Shown here: piece after piece, positions 36,606 to 46,071 of the stretch
Layout: each line of letters opens with the position of its first letter
How positions within the stretch are numbered: the stretch's first letter is position 1
Source of the DNA: Mauremys mutica
Lineage: Eukaryota; Chordata; Testudines; Geoemydidae
Reading direction: 5' to 3'
NCBI RefSeq assembly: GCF_020497125.1
Contig: NC_059079.1
Location: 15,581,553-15,645,552 of the forward strand
Length of the DNA: 64,000 nucleotides
Position numbers and translations under genes: made by a program
The notes under the pieces: generated by a model
Seen by the model: only the letters and a program-made list of their open reading frames with translations
The model's database searches: none
What the model was told of the DNA's origin: nothing

Positions 36606-36665
36606 GATTGGATAGAATGGGAGCTTATGCAAAACCCCCTGCATAAGCTCCCATTCTATCCAATC
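36606..36665. repeat. Perfect 25-bp inverted repeat (hairpin)
   Basis: The arm 36,606-36,630 (GATTGGATAGAATGGGAGCT...) is exactly complementary to 36,641-36,665, with a 10-base loop AAAACCCCCT. There is no mismatch, and pairing stops abruptly at both outer ends. It lies in an intron of the FREM1-like relic. Confidence 0.95.
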
Positions 36666-37070
36666 TGTCTGCTGTACGTCAGAATTGCACACAATTTGCT
36701 GCATTTAAAGTCCTCCCTGGCACAGAAGGAGAGGGCTAGATTTGCCCTTAGGAACAGGAACACCATTTCAGAAGAAACACAGTCAGCTCAAACCTTTGCT
36801 CAGTCAAACCAAACTTGCAGAATTTGCAAGTTTCAATACATAACTCAAATCCTGAATTTCCTTATCCTGCCCAGGACGGGATAGAAAAATCAGGTAATAG
36901 TGCTGGAAAGACTGTTTTTGAAGTGTTCTCAATAAGAAATAAAGGAAAGTACTGAAAACCTTGCAAGAAAGCCTGTCCTCATGAGATTTCCAGCTTACGT
37001 TTAAGCATACTTTATATCATGCCTTAACTGTGTTAACATTAATGCATCTGTATTGTACCTTTGGCATCTT

Positions 37071-37143
37071 CTTTAGGCTGAACAGCTTTTGCTAAGAGGA
37101 GATCTTTTATTAATATACATGTTTCTGTTGAAAACTTTGTAAG
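37071..37143 (-). pseudogene. Doubtful FREM1-like exon E5 remnant
   Basis: A short open stretch reads FSTETCILIKDLLLAKAVQ then KEDAKG, with a donor-like AAAG|GTACAA. It faintly resembles the FREM1 segment around FILEVDQFILTPL...VLDCEED and lies at the right place in the order. Similarity is low and gapped, so this may be chance. No other trace of that segment was seen between E4 and E6. Confidence 0.25.
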
Positions 37144-37489
37144 TGCAGAGTTCACTAGAACTGTGTTAATTACCAGGTTAAAAAAGATTGCAGCACTTAA
37201 TTGTACTAAAACAGTCAAGCTGAGTGATTAGATAGTCCAGAAGATTGTCAGATATTAGTGATCTGTTGTACTGCAGCCTGGAGCCTTACAATTCTGTTTG
37301 GCCTGGTGGAGAATTGCTTGTCTGCGGGATGAAATCCACTAAGTAGCAGAGATCCTGTTTAAAAAAAAACAAAAAAAAACCAACGCTTCCTTCTTGCCAG
37401 ACATGTGGAATTTCAAGGCTCCAGTATGGTAGGTGACTGTAAGGGTATATTATTAGAACTGGTAACTTTAACTACAGAAAGTCAACTTC

Positions 37490-37634
37490 ACAGAGTACGT
37501 GTGTTGCAAGTGCAAACTGGAATGAGGCACATTTATGTTCAGTAAATTCCAGCAGCATCTCCTTTTCCTTGAAATGTGCTTATCTTAACCACAGAATCTT
37601 TTGGTTTTTGTCCACCAGGAATTTGAAGACTTGG
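37490..37634 (-). pseudogene. FREM1: Probable FREM1-like exon E4, badly eroded
   Basis: After a long pyrimidine tract and two AGs (exon start 37,640 or 37,634), one frame reads SLQIPGGQKPKDSVVKIST, resembling the FREM1 PGG...LKV segment. The following MLLEF...EH is in another frame, resembling the FREM1 EEFLLMGLRYQHL segment. A frame change must lie in the purine run between them, near 37,570. No confident donor was found, so the low-coordinate end is approximate. Position between E3 and E6 supports the call; the match itself is weak. Confidence 0.5.
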
Positions 37635-38951
37635 CTATATCTAAAATAAGAAAAAAAACAAACAAACAAACAGAAAAACCAAACCAAATTCTCCTCTTGC
37701 TTACAATGGTGTAACTCTACCAGTGGGATTACTCTGGATTTACACTAATGTAAGAGAAAGGATTCTGGATGCTTGTTTTTCTAGCACCTGCCAGATATGT
37801 ACAAGAAAATAAAATGAAATACAATGTAACAAAACTTAACTGTCTTAAACGACATTTTAGACTGTAAACTCTTTGGAATAACTGTAGGAACTCTATATAC
37901 AAATGCCCAGATCTTGTACAGATTTAGGCAGGTAAATATCTTTACCTAAGTAGTCCCATAGACTTCAATGGGATTACTCACGTGTAATAAATTAAGCACA
38001 TCCATAGGTGTTTCAAGATTGGCACCTATGTTTGTACAGTACACAATACAATGGAATCCAGAACCTAACTAGGTCATCCACATGCTACTGTAATTTAGTT
38101 ATTAAAGATTATTGAAATATGGGGAGATTCCCCCTATACAACATCCAATTTTTTGGTAGAAAATAGAAAACTGAAATATTTCAATTTGGAAATATCTCTT
38201 GCAGAGCCTATGGAAATTGTTGTTTGGGTGCCTCCTGCTCCCATTCTTCTGTCTTTCACCTCCCATGATGAACCACTGTGTCCCCTGTTGGAAAGGAGAG
38301 GTAATCCATCATGGGAATCACTGGTCAAGAGTTTTGATAGAAAATTTTCCAAAAGCCCTATTCTTTAAATAATAATCTGAACCAGATACTGAATCCTACA
38401 GTATTTCAAAATGAAGTTCTTGACACTGGTGAGAAGATTTGATCTGGGTCCTTCTGATCCTGTTATTTCTATCCTTTAGTTCAACTGTTATGCATTTTTG
38501 TAGAAAGAGTTAACCATTTACCAGCTTAAAAACCACAAGAAAATAAAATGTGTTACACTCTTATTTATTTTCTGTCACTCTTCTACAAGAAGGGGAACAC
38601 AGTTTGCCTTCATCTTTCTTCTATGTTCAGGACTGAATGATTCCTCAAACAAGATTTTGTTTTTAAACAATTCTTACATCAATAAAACTACTTGGGATGC
38701 TGGCAAGATTCCCTTGTCTCTGGAGAATTCAGCACTTGTTCTATGGCCCAAAGCTCCATTCACATAAACTCTGCTCTACAGATTTACTATTTTTGCATGA
38801 GGAAATTTGGAAGATGCAGAGCAAAGTTGGAAAAGCTCCCACAGTACAACTTTATCTCCTTGTCAAGAATAATACAGCACATACATTTTTAACAAGATTT
38901 TAAATAAAAAGAATCTCTCTCCGCCCCACTAAAAAAGTTCTGTAGATGTAC

Positions 38952-39278
38952 TGAATGTTTTAAAATTCATCACTTGTCCTTGCTCTAGTGTTTTGCAGAA
39001 GCTTGTGTACATTTCCACTCCGATGGGATCCTCTGCTACAATCTGGCCAAAAGCAGGAAGTGAGGTCTCTGAAGACATGATCCTAATGGTGCAGACCGTA
39101 CCTATCCAATCAGCATTGTACTTGAAAGTCAAGACACTTCTGTCCACTGGCTTAGATATGCCAAGAAACTCAGGAACGTCTAGAGAGCTTTTTTCCAAAC
39201 TGAGTAATACTTGATTTTGGATTCCTGATCTCTACATGAAGAACAAAAGTCTCTACAATGATCTCCAGTTCAGTAAAC
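38952..39278 (-). pseudogene. FREM1: FREM1-like exon E3, frameshifted, acceptor GG
   Basis: Homology begins at GFTE (FREM1 RFTERDTFIETF region) and runs through VETFVLHVEI. The frame then changes inside an A run (plus-strand T6 at 39,189-39,194) and continues as SLDVPEFLGIS, LTFKYNAD, SLPAFGQIV and SFCKTLEQGQV. One A fewer would rejoin the two halves. The bases where the acceptor AG should be (39,280-39,279) read GG, after a usable pyrimidine tract; an alternative AG lies about 32 nt upstream (39,313-39,312) but leads into a stop in this frame. The donor is probably A|GTACAT at 38,951. Cysteines seen in human FREM1 near the end of this segment are not conserved. Confidence 0.82.
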
Positions 39279-39634
39279 CCAGATGTGAGAAATTTAATAT
39301 TGTATTACATCCTATATAAAGGAATGCAATTTGCTTTAGCCATTTATGTAGCAACCTATGAATGCATTTATTGTACAATTTTACTTTCAGCAAAATCTAT
39401 ATTGTAAATAGACAGTCAATAGGAAGAGAGGGTGCTCAATGCCTCACAGAATCAAATTCTTAAAAATAATACTTTGGACTTGCATTATGGGCCAAACCCT
39501 CGGCTGCCACAAATCAATAAGTCAATTTACAGTAGCTGAAGATATGACCCCATATATTTTTGATTCCCTGTGATTGTCTCAGTAAATACTAACGAAGGTT
39601 CAGAATACCTCCCAGAAACAGATAACGTATACGT

Positions 39635-39775
39635 TTTATAGTCGGGAGAAGTAAATCACACAATGGTTAAGGGACCTGCATAACCTCACAAAGGCAATCA
39701 GTGGTATTGCTGAGGATAGAACCCAAGATTCCTGACTCACATATCTCTGCTCTAGTCCCTAATGACTATCATTGC
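39635..39775 (+). repeat. MIR-like SINE fragment
   Basis: CACACAATGGTTAAGGGACCTG...GATAGAACCCAAGATTCCTGACTC follows the MIR 3' core (AAGGTCACAC...GAACCCAG..CTGACTC). Non-coding ancient repeat. Confidence 0.6.
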
Positions 39776-39984
39776 TGTACTCGGTAATATCCTATCAATA
39801 CTTTCAATGCTGCTTCCCAGCATGCTGTTCATTGTCTTAGCATTCTCCTAAGATCTATGCAAACATCTCCATCTATGCAAATCATTTACAAGACAAGTTC
39901 CTGTTTCTATCTTCAATGCACAAGCATTTTAAAATAAAAATGTATATCAAAGAAATGTTCAAATATTCTGACATTGTGCGTGGT

Positions 39985-40626
39985 GTGACAAAGTTCCTCC
40001 TCTACCTTGGTGGGTCCTGCGCTTATTGGCAGATTTGCTCACCTCAGTGATCTTCCCCCACAGTCTGTATCAACTCCTCCTGTGTCTGATCAGGAGTTGG
40101 GAGGTTTGGGGGGAACCCGGGCCCGCCCTCTACTCCAGGTTCCAGCCCAGGGCCCTGTGGATTGCAGCTGTCTATAGTGCCTCTTGTAACAGCTGCGTGA
40201 CAGCTACAACTCCCTGGGCTACTTCCCCATGGCCTCCTCCAAACACCTTCTTTATTCTCACCACAGGACCTTCCTCCTGGTGTCTGATAATGCTTGTACT
40301 CCTTAGTCCTCCAGCAGCACACCCTCTCCCTCTCAGCTCCTTGTGCCTCTTGCTCCCAGCTCCTCACACGCACTTCCTCTCCTCGGGCTCCCCCTCGCCT
40401 GACTGGAGTGAGCTCCTTTTTAAACCCAGGTGGCATGATTAGCCTGCCTTGATTGGCTGCAGGTGTTCTAATCAGCCTGTCTGCCTTAATTGGCTCTAGC
40501 AGGTTCCTGATTACTCTAGTGCAGCCCCTGCTCTGGTCACTCAGGGAACAGAAAACTACTCATCCAGTGACCAGTATATTTGCCCTCTACCAGACTCCTG
40601 TACCCCACTGGTCTGGGTCTGTCACA
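39985..40626. mobile_element. Solo LTR with 5-bp TSD GTGGT
   Basis: The block runs from GTGACAAAGTTCC to CTGTCACA and is flanked by GTGGT at 39,980-39,984 and 40,627-40,631. It is rich in CCTCC-type pyrimidine tracts. The 138- and 130-residue open frames inside it are not recognisable proteins. It lies in the intron between E2 and E3. Confidence 0.75.
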
Positions 40627-40631
40627 GTGGT

Positions 40632-42454
40632 CTTTGAGAAAGCCTTGTACGTCAGAAAAACTTAGGTACATTGCACCAAAGTAAACCCTTGGGAGATCAC
40701 TGTGAATTTGAATTTCTGCTTTGCTGTTAAAACAAGATGCAATTTAAAGACAAGAAAATCATTGCCTGTTTCCTGTGAGAGATGTGTCTTTGAGGATACT
40801 AGCTTATGCCTATGGTTTCACACACACGATCTTTGCTTCATTTCAGAATTCTACATGGCAAAATTCACCTTGTGCAGAGGCCTGGCAATACATCACTTAA
40901 GTCCTACTTAAGACCTCAAATAGAGCTTAAGTGGTGCATGGGCCTTGTACTTGCTTTTTCCACAGGAGTGAATTTCACTCTGTGGTACTATACTCGTCCT
41001 CTTCCCAACTTATATTAAACTGGTAGGTTACCTTTGAATTCATATTTAAGAGGAAAAATATTAGAAAACCTCTGTTGTACTAAACTCTGGTATTGTAACA
41101 CTTTATCTGTAACTGAAAGCTCTTCATCTCCGTGTCACATTCAAATGGAGCTCTCCAAGCATGATTACATAGACCAAAGTGCCTCTTTGTGAGTATTGGA
41201 GAAGGTCTAACTTGGGTAGGGGGAGGGATGTTAATAATGGCTGGGATTTTCAAAGATATCTAAGAAGTTAGGCATTCAACTCCTGTTGGCTTTCAATGGG
41301 ACTTGGTGCCTTATTCCATTAGGCCCTTTTGAAAATTCCAGCAAATAATAATGGGTCAAATCACCACCTTTATCTCTATATGTGAAGGGTCTGAAAACCT
41401 CAGTTGTGTGAGGAGGGGGAAGAGAAAATGCCTATGAGACATCATACCTCCCTGTTCCCCGACCTAGCAAAGGGCTTACTACAAGCATGTGAGGTGGCTA
41501 TAACACAGAAGACAGCTTGGAATGGGACTTGGAAGGTTTGCTAACAAGGTATTGCAATCTACTATAGAGTTCATAGAGGCTGAGAGAGTGTCCTGACTCA
41601 TCGTACCCCTTTTTCAAGTTGTGAACCTATGTTTAGGAGGACTTCCACAGTCCAGGAGAAGACCTGTTGGCAGAGCTCAATCAGACCTAAGCTAACAGAG
41701 CTTGAGGGATGAGGTACAGGGGTCTAGGAAGAAGCATGGTACTACAGAATGGCCTTGGTCTCTGGCAGCTCCCCTAAGAGCCACCAGTTTGAGGATCATC
41801 CTGTAGCAGGGAGGGGCAAACCTAGCTCCACCTAACACAATAACGTGATTGAAATTTCACAAGGGCAAACTACCTGAATTTCCTGTCCCCTGTAGGGATT
41901 TTTCCATGCAGGGGATCGATTTTGGATGAAGTTTCTACTGTAATTTAGAATGCCACACCACGTTCTGAGCAACCTGGGCAGGAGGGGTCTTATAAATAAA
42001 TGGTGAATATTGGAGATTGTAAAAGGATTACGGTCCTGATCCTACTCCAATTGAAATCAACAGCAAAGCTCCCTTTGATTTCATCTGAACTGGAGAAGGA
42101 TGTAAACGAATATACTTTTTCATCTAAAAGTCACTCTATAAGGAAAGTAACAAACACATATTTAAGAACCTTTGACCAAAAACAGCAACAACAAAAACCT
42201 CACTTAATTTCACAGATGAACTTTGATATAATTGTTTTGTTTTCAGATTTTCTTCTTATGGATTAAAATTATTTTACTCAAATACACATACGGGGACCTT
42301 AAAATTCTTTTTTTTTGCTGAACCTTAAAATTCAAATTTTGTAAACGAATTTCAGATTTTTTTATTGTTATGATCCCTGAATCCCAGCAAATGAATATGT
42401 GCTTGAAAGAAAATTACTTAAATATCTGCTATTTCAGCACCAATGAGAACCTAC
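40632..42454. other. FREM1-like intron between E2 and E3, LTR-free part
   Basis: A palindromic repeat lies at about 41,238-41,345 (TTTCAAAGATATC...TTTTGAAAATTCC, typical of a short reptile fold-back repeat). No exon recognised. Confidence 0.5.
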
Positions 42455-42549
42455 CTGTAAATTCGCAGCTTCACGCGGCCCTCTTCCAAAAGTGGGCAGC
42501 CATTATGAATATATTTTACTTCGTTGGGCAAGAAATGGCTGTCAAATAT
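42455..42549 (-). pseudogene. FREM1: FREM1-like exon E2
   Basis: This 95-nt exon lies between the acceptor TTAAGAG| and the donor AG|GTAGGT. It encodes 31 residues plus two bases. The stretch [15 protein letters not shown] followed by VKLRIYR is nearly identical to the FREM1 N-terminal region, and the match is too specific for FREM2 or FRAS1. It has no stop or shift. The start phase (0) fits E1 and the end phase (2) fits the single G expected at the start of E3. The adjacent 42,805-42,985 belongs to a CR1 tail, not to this gene. Confidence 0.88.
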
Positions 42550-42804
42550 CTCTTAAGCTAAGCGGCATCAACAAACCGATAAAACTAATTTTATGTAGTT
42601 TTATCAGTCAAATCCTGTAGGCTTTAGTCAGGAAACCAGTGGGAGTTTTGCTTGAGGATTGGGCTGCCAGATTGGACACATACTACACATTCTGGATAAA
42701 TTGTCCAGTTCAAATGATCACATAAGATCAAGTAAAAAAGTATTACTTACCACTGTGTCCATTATTTCGCCCATTTTCATAGAGATGTCTTGAACAGGGC
42801 CCAT

Positions 42805-42987
42805 TCACTCTAGAAAGACATTTTCCCTGAGGGCAGGGACTACCCAATCAATATTGGGTGACATAACTACAGGGCTTATTGCACCTTTGTCTGAAACACT
42901 TGCTGCTAGGCATTGTGAAAGACAGGATATTAGACTAGATGCACCCATTGGTCTGATCCTGTATGCAATTCCTATGTTCCTAATACA
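42805..42987 (+). mobile_element. Diverged CR1 LINE 3' end
   Basis: Tail sequence GACAGGATATTAGACTAGATG...CCCATTGGTCTGATCC ending near CCTATGTTCC. It lies just upstream, in transcript order, of FREM1-like exon E2. Confidence 0.78.
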
Positions 42988-43085
42988 TATCAAGCCATGT
43001 CAGGGAAAGCATCTCTCCCGCTCTTTCATTCTTCATAATTCGAATGGCATTTTTGCTGGGAATTTCTTGGAAACCAGAAAGGTCT

Positions 43086-43308
43086 ATAAAAAGCGCCAAA
43101 GAGTCCTGTGGCACCTTATAGACTAGCAGATGTATTGGAGCATAAGCTTTCGTGGGTGAATACCCACTTCATCACACTTCGTCAGGGGCGTCTAACGAAG
43201 TGGGTATTCACCCACAAAAGCTTTTGCTCCCATATGTCTGTTAGTCTATAAGGTGCCACAGGACTCTGTCACTTTTTTACAGATCCAGACTAACATCTGG
43301 CTACCCCT
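43086..43308. mobile_element. Penelope tail fold-back, 11-bp TSD
   Basis: A 223-bp insertion made of Penelope tail sequence copied in both orientations: GAGTCCTGTGGCACC...GGGTGAATACCCACTT on one arm and the complement on the other. CAGAAAGGTCT flanks it at 43,075-43,085 and 43,309-43,319. Such inverted tail structures are known for Penelope elements. It lies in intron 1 of the FREM1-like relic. Confidence 0.82.
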
Positions 43309-43987
43309 CAGAAAGGTCTCGTTAACTTCAATGTCTCTTAGCATCTCAGCAACACTTGGGGATGCTCAGTCTCTCAATACTTGCCCATCCCTATATCTCT
43401 CTTTGGGTGCAGGGCTTGTTACAGAGAAAAAGATAGGAGGAGGGGTGCAAATTGTGCCGTGAACATCAAAACTGTAAAGATGGCTCTTATAAAAGGGCTT
43501 TACTAAATGGATGGAGCAGTAAAAAAAATAAGTAAAGCATCAACAAATCTCCCTGGTGCAGCACAGCAGCTACCTGGGAGAGTGCAGCTGTTGCGCTGCA
43601 CCGGGCAGCATCCCAGGCACCATGGCCAGAAGAGGAGAGACTCTGGCCCCGCCCCCTTCATTTCCCTGACTGATGGCTCCTTGCCCCACCCCCAGGCAGT
43701 GGAGGAGGGGCATGAGATCCTTTGGGCTCCCCCCAACCACTGTGCGTCTCCCCGGGGAACACTGATTAATGCATCAGTCTCAGCTGTTCTCTCTATTGAC
43801 TTCAGTTCAGATGAGCCTGGTCAGGAAGATGAGCCTGCTGAAGTTAATTGCCAATGGGCTTTGGTCGAGGCTGATTTACATTTCAAACAACAAAAACAAC
43901 AGAAGCAACTGGTCAGAGGTCCATCTGCAGTGTGATAGGTTTTGATTGCCATGAGAAGGAGCATGGCAATCAAAGGAAGGAACTTAC

Positions 43988-44227
43988 CTCAGGTGTAAGT
44001 TTCTCCATTCTTTGTGTACCTGACTCATTTAAAACCACCTCTACCTTACAAAGGTTCCTCTCTTTGGAGACATTAAAACGTAATTAATTATCAGTCACAT
44101 ACACCACCCATCCCCTTTCAACACTGATGTCTTTATTTACTAAGACAAGTTTTGCTGCTTCCCCATGTCCAAGATGCACCAGAAATATCAGAATATCCAA
44201 CTTCAGAAAACTGCTCACAGCTTCCAT
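43988..44227 (-). pseudogene. FREM1: FREM1-like exon E1: start codon, signal peptide, stop at codon 48
   Basis: The ATG at 44,227-44,225 opens 80 codons ending at a strong donor (GAG|GTAAGTT). Residues 1-25 form a signal peptide: a hydrophobic core (LDILIFLVHLG) followed by HGEAA. The rest matches the FREM1 N-terminus, for example the KVEVV motif, a TQR triplet and LTPE at the exon end. An in-frame TAA occupies 44,086-44,084 (codon 48), where FREM1 has an aspartate just before LKF, with clear homology on both sides of it. The exon is otherwise open and ends in phase 0, matching the next exon. Any product would be a 47-residue peptide including the signal sequence. A TATAAAA on the minus strand at 44,255-44,249 is too close to the ATG to call a promoter. 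Confidence 0.85.
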
Positions 44228-45050
44228 CTTTTGGACTCAGCTATTTCCTTTTATAAGGCAAAGAAATCCAATGGATGAAAGTAATTAATTTATGCAGTTA
44301 CCGAAGCCTTTTTTTGCTCAAGAGAGGCTTGAAAGCTCTTGCAGCTTTGCAGATATTAAAGGGCATTTTGCTTCCTGTTTTATTTTCAAAGTAAAAAAAA
44401 AAAACAAATACAACCCATTTTCTCTCATGCTGTTGTGGTTTCTTGCTCCATATCACCCAGTTGCCCGATTGGCTACACTTGAGTAGCTCATAGGTGTTGT
44501 TGGGTATTACAGCAGCATAGTTTGCAGTTCATTTGACAAGCGTTCAACAGATGGTGATCATTCCCCTGGTATTCAAAGAGACCAAAGTCACTCTATAGGG
44601 AGAAGAAAGATGCTGAAGTGAAACGGTAGCTTATAATAAACTAAGAGAAATCATGAGATCTTTACCTCAGAAGCAGAGGAGACACACAATGAAAATGCTA
44701 GCTTGATTCCAACAATATCCAAAGGGTTGGTTGGAGGGTTGGTTTCAAGAAAAAACGTTAATACATGGAACATAATAATTATCACAGAGCATATTGCACA
44801 ACCTGCCTGAACCCTTTCTGTATATAAGATTACCATTATTTGGTACTGTGCTCTAAGGCCTATGCAATACTTATATAGTGTTTAAATGGTACATAAATCC
44901 TCTGCACAGGGGTGAATTTCACCCCAAATGTGGTCAAACTAGTCCACTATAAAAGTAACAGCTCACCCATTGAATTTATTATAGTCCTTTAGATAAATGT
45001 ATCCTAGTTTTTAAGAGTGCTCCCTATCTAGAGGTTCTTTATAGGTGGGG
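44228..45050. other. Region just upstream of the FREM1-like start codon
   Basis: This should hold the 5' UTR and possibly the promoter or the end of a 5' intron. A TATAAAA on the minus strand is at 44,255-44,249, and an AG acceptor-like site (GGAAATAG|CTGAG) at about 44,241. Neither can be chosen from sequence alone. There is no CpG-rich island. Confidence 0.3.
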
Positions 45051-45341
45051 CTTGTCGACATGGGGATGCTCAGTAAAGTTAATCCAAATTAACTAAAATA
45101 TGTGAATTACAACTGGATTAATTAAACTGCATTAAACTCCTGTGTGGAGACTCTCATTCAGAACTGAAGTGGCCTTAATTTGGTATGCCTTAATTAACAA
45201 AGCTAAACTAAACTGAGACCACTTCAGTGTCAAATGAGTGTGTTCACATAAGAGTTTAATGCAGTTTAACTAATCCAGTAGTAAATCACATCTTTTCGTT
45301 AATTTGGATTAACTTCCTGGAGTGTCCCCATGTAGACAGCT
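45051..45341. mobile_element. Fold-back MITE with very long inverted arms
   Basis: Nearly the whole 290 bp is an imperfect palindrome. The left end CATGGGGATGCTCAG then GTTAATCCAAATTAAC is mirrored by GTTAATTTGGATTAAC then GGAGTGTCCCCATG on the right, and inner blocks (GCATTAAACTC / GAGTTTAATGC) also pair. No coding sequence. The superfamily is unassigned; no clear TSD was seen. Confidence 0.72.
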
Positions 45342-45372
45342 CTAAAAATACTACACTTCAGTTCCCATCTTC

Positions 45373-46071
45373 ATTCTGACAGGTTTCAGAGTAGCAGCCG
45401 TGTTAGTCTGTATCCGCAAAAAAACCAGGAGTACTTGTGGCACCTTAAAGACTAACACATTTATTTTAGCATAAGCTTTCATGAGCTAAAGCTCACTTCT
45501 TCGGATGCATAGAATGGAACACACAGACAGGAGATATTTATACATACAGAGAACATGAAAAGGTGGAAGTATGCATACCAACAGGCAGAGTCTAATCAAT
45601 TGAGATGAGCTATCGTTAGCAGGAGGAAAAAAAACTTTTTGAAGTGATAATTAAGATGGCCCATAGAAGGTGTGAGGAGAACTTAACATAGGGAAATAGA
45701 TTCAATTGGTGTAATGACCCAACCATTCCCAGTCTTTGTTTAGACCACAGTTAATAGTATCTAGTTTGCATATTAATTCAAGTTCAGCAGTTTCTCTTTG
45801 GAGTCTGTTTTTGAAGTTTTTTTGTTGCAAAATTGCCACCTTCAAGTCTGTCACTGAGTGGTTAGAGAGGTTGAAGTGTTCTCCCACTGGTTTTTGAATG
45901 TTATGATTCCTGATGTCAGATTTGTGTCCATTTATTCTTTTGCGTAGAGACTGTCCGGTTTGGCCAATGTACATGGCAGAGGGGCATTGCTGGCACATGA
46001 TGGCATATATCACGTTGGTAGATGTGCATTCTTCATTCTGAGTACATTCCAAACAACCCATCTGTGTTATG
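45373..46071 (-). mobile_element. Penelope-like element 3' part with GIY-YIG nuclease
   Basis: The minus-strand frame at 46,061-45,702 (119 residues) carries a GIY-YIG endonuclease core: NVIYAIMCQQC, then MYIGQTGQSLRKRINGH. In Penelope-like elements this domain follows the reverse transcriptase at the C-terminus and nicks the target. The frame ends normally near the C-terminus (WEWLGHYTN), and the family's tail region follows to about 45,373, ending in a GTGTTAGTCTG motif shared with the fragments at 15,715 and 43,086. The reverse transcriptase is absent, so this is a 5'-truncated, inactive copy. Confidence 0.85.

Larger units (their letters stand above)
10010..44227 (-). pseudogene. FREM1: FREM1-type extracellular matrix gene, 5' half, decayed
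   Basis: Collinear minus-strand exons match the N-terminal half of FREM1, a secreted basement-membrane protein that works with FRAS1 and FREM2 at epithelial-mesenchymal junctions. Visible in order: start codon and signal peptide, the N-terminal FREM region with the motif [14 protein letters not shown], then CSPG repeats with signatures such as PVNDKPP, ATDADSDD and VSDGEAG. Human FREM1 has about 2,180 residues, and this covers roughly the first 1,150. Intron phases agree between consecutive intact exons (for example phase 2 at 33,729/33,657, phase 0 at 33,567/32,846, phase 2 at 27,485/26,833, phase 1 at 24,287/19,067), so the structure was once functional. Lesions: stop at codon 48, three frameshifts, two GG acceptors and a missing CSPG segment. 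Identity to human FREM1, judged by eye in the best exon, is only about one half, so a FREM1 paralogue is as likely as the orthologue. Confidence 0.88.

Noticed and set aside
39295..39311. Alternative E3 start giving GCNTIL, resembling FREM1 GCPIL
   Set aside because: That FREM1 motif is already encoded in E2 as GCPLL, so the resemblance is coincidental.
40026..40442. 138-codon frame (plus) and 130-codon frame (minus)
   Set aside because: Both are within the solo LTR at 39,985-40,626. Opposite-strand frames reflect composition, not coding.
42772..42831. Exon-like 60-bp piece on the minus strand between TTTCTAG and GTAAGTAA
   Set aside because: It adjoins the CR1 tail, shows no FREM1 similarity, and E1 joins E2 directly in phase without it.
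43507..43935. 142-codon frame on the plus strand
   Set aside because: It lies in intron 1 of the FREM1-like relic on the other strand, with no recognisable domain. It may be part of an unassigned repeat.
44249..44255. TATA box for the FREM1-like gene
   Set aside because: TATAAAA is only about 22 bases before the ATG, leaving no room for a transcription start and leader.
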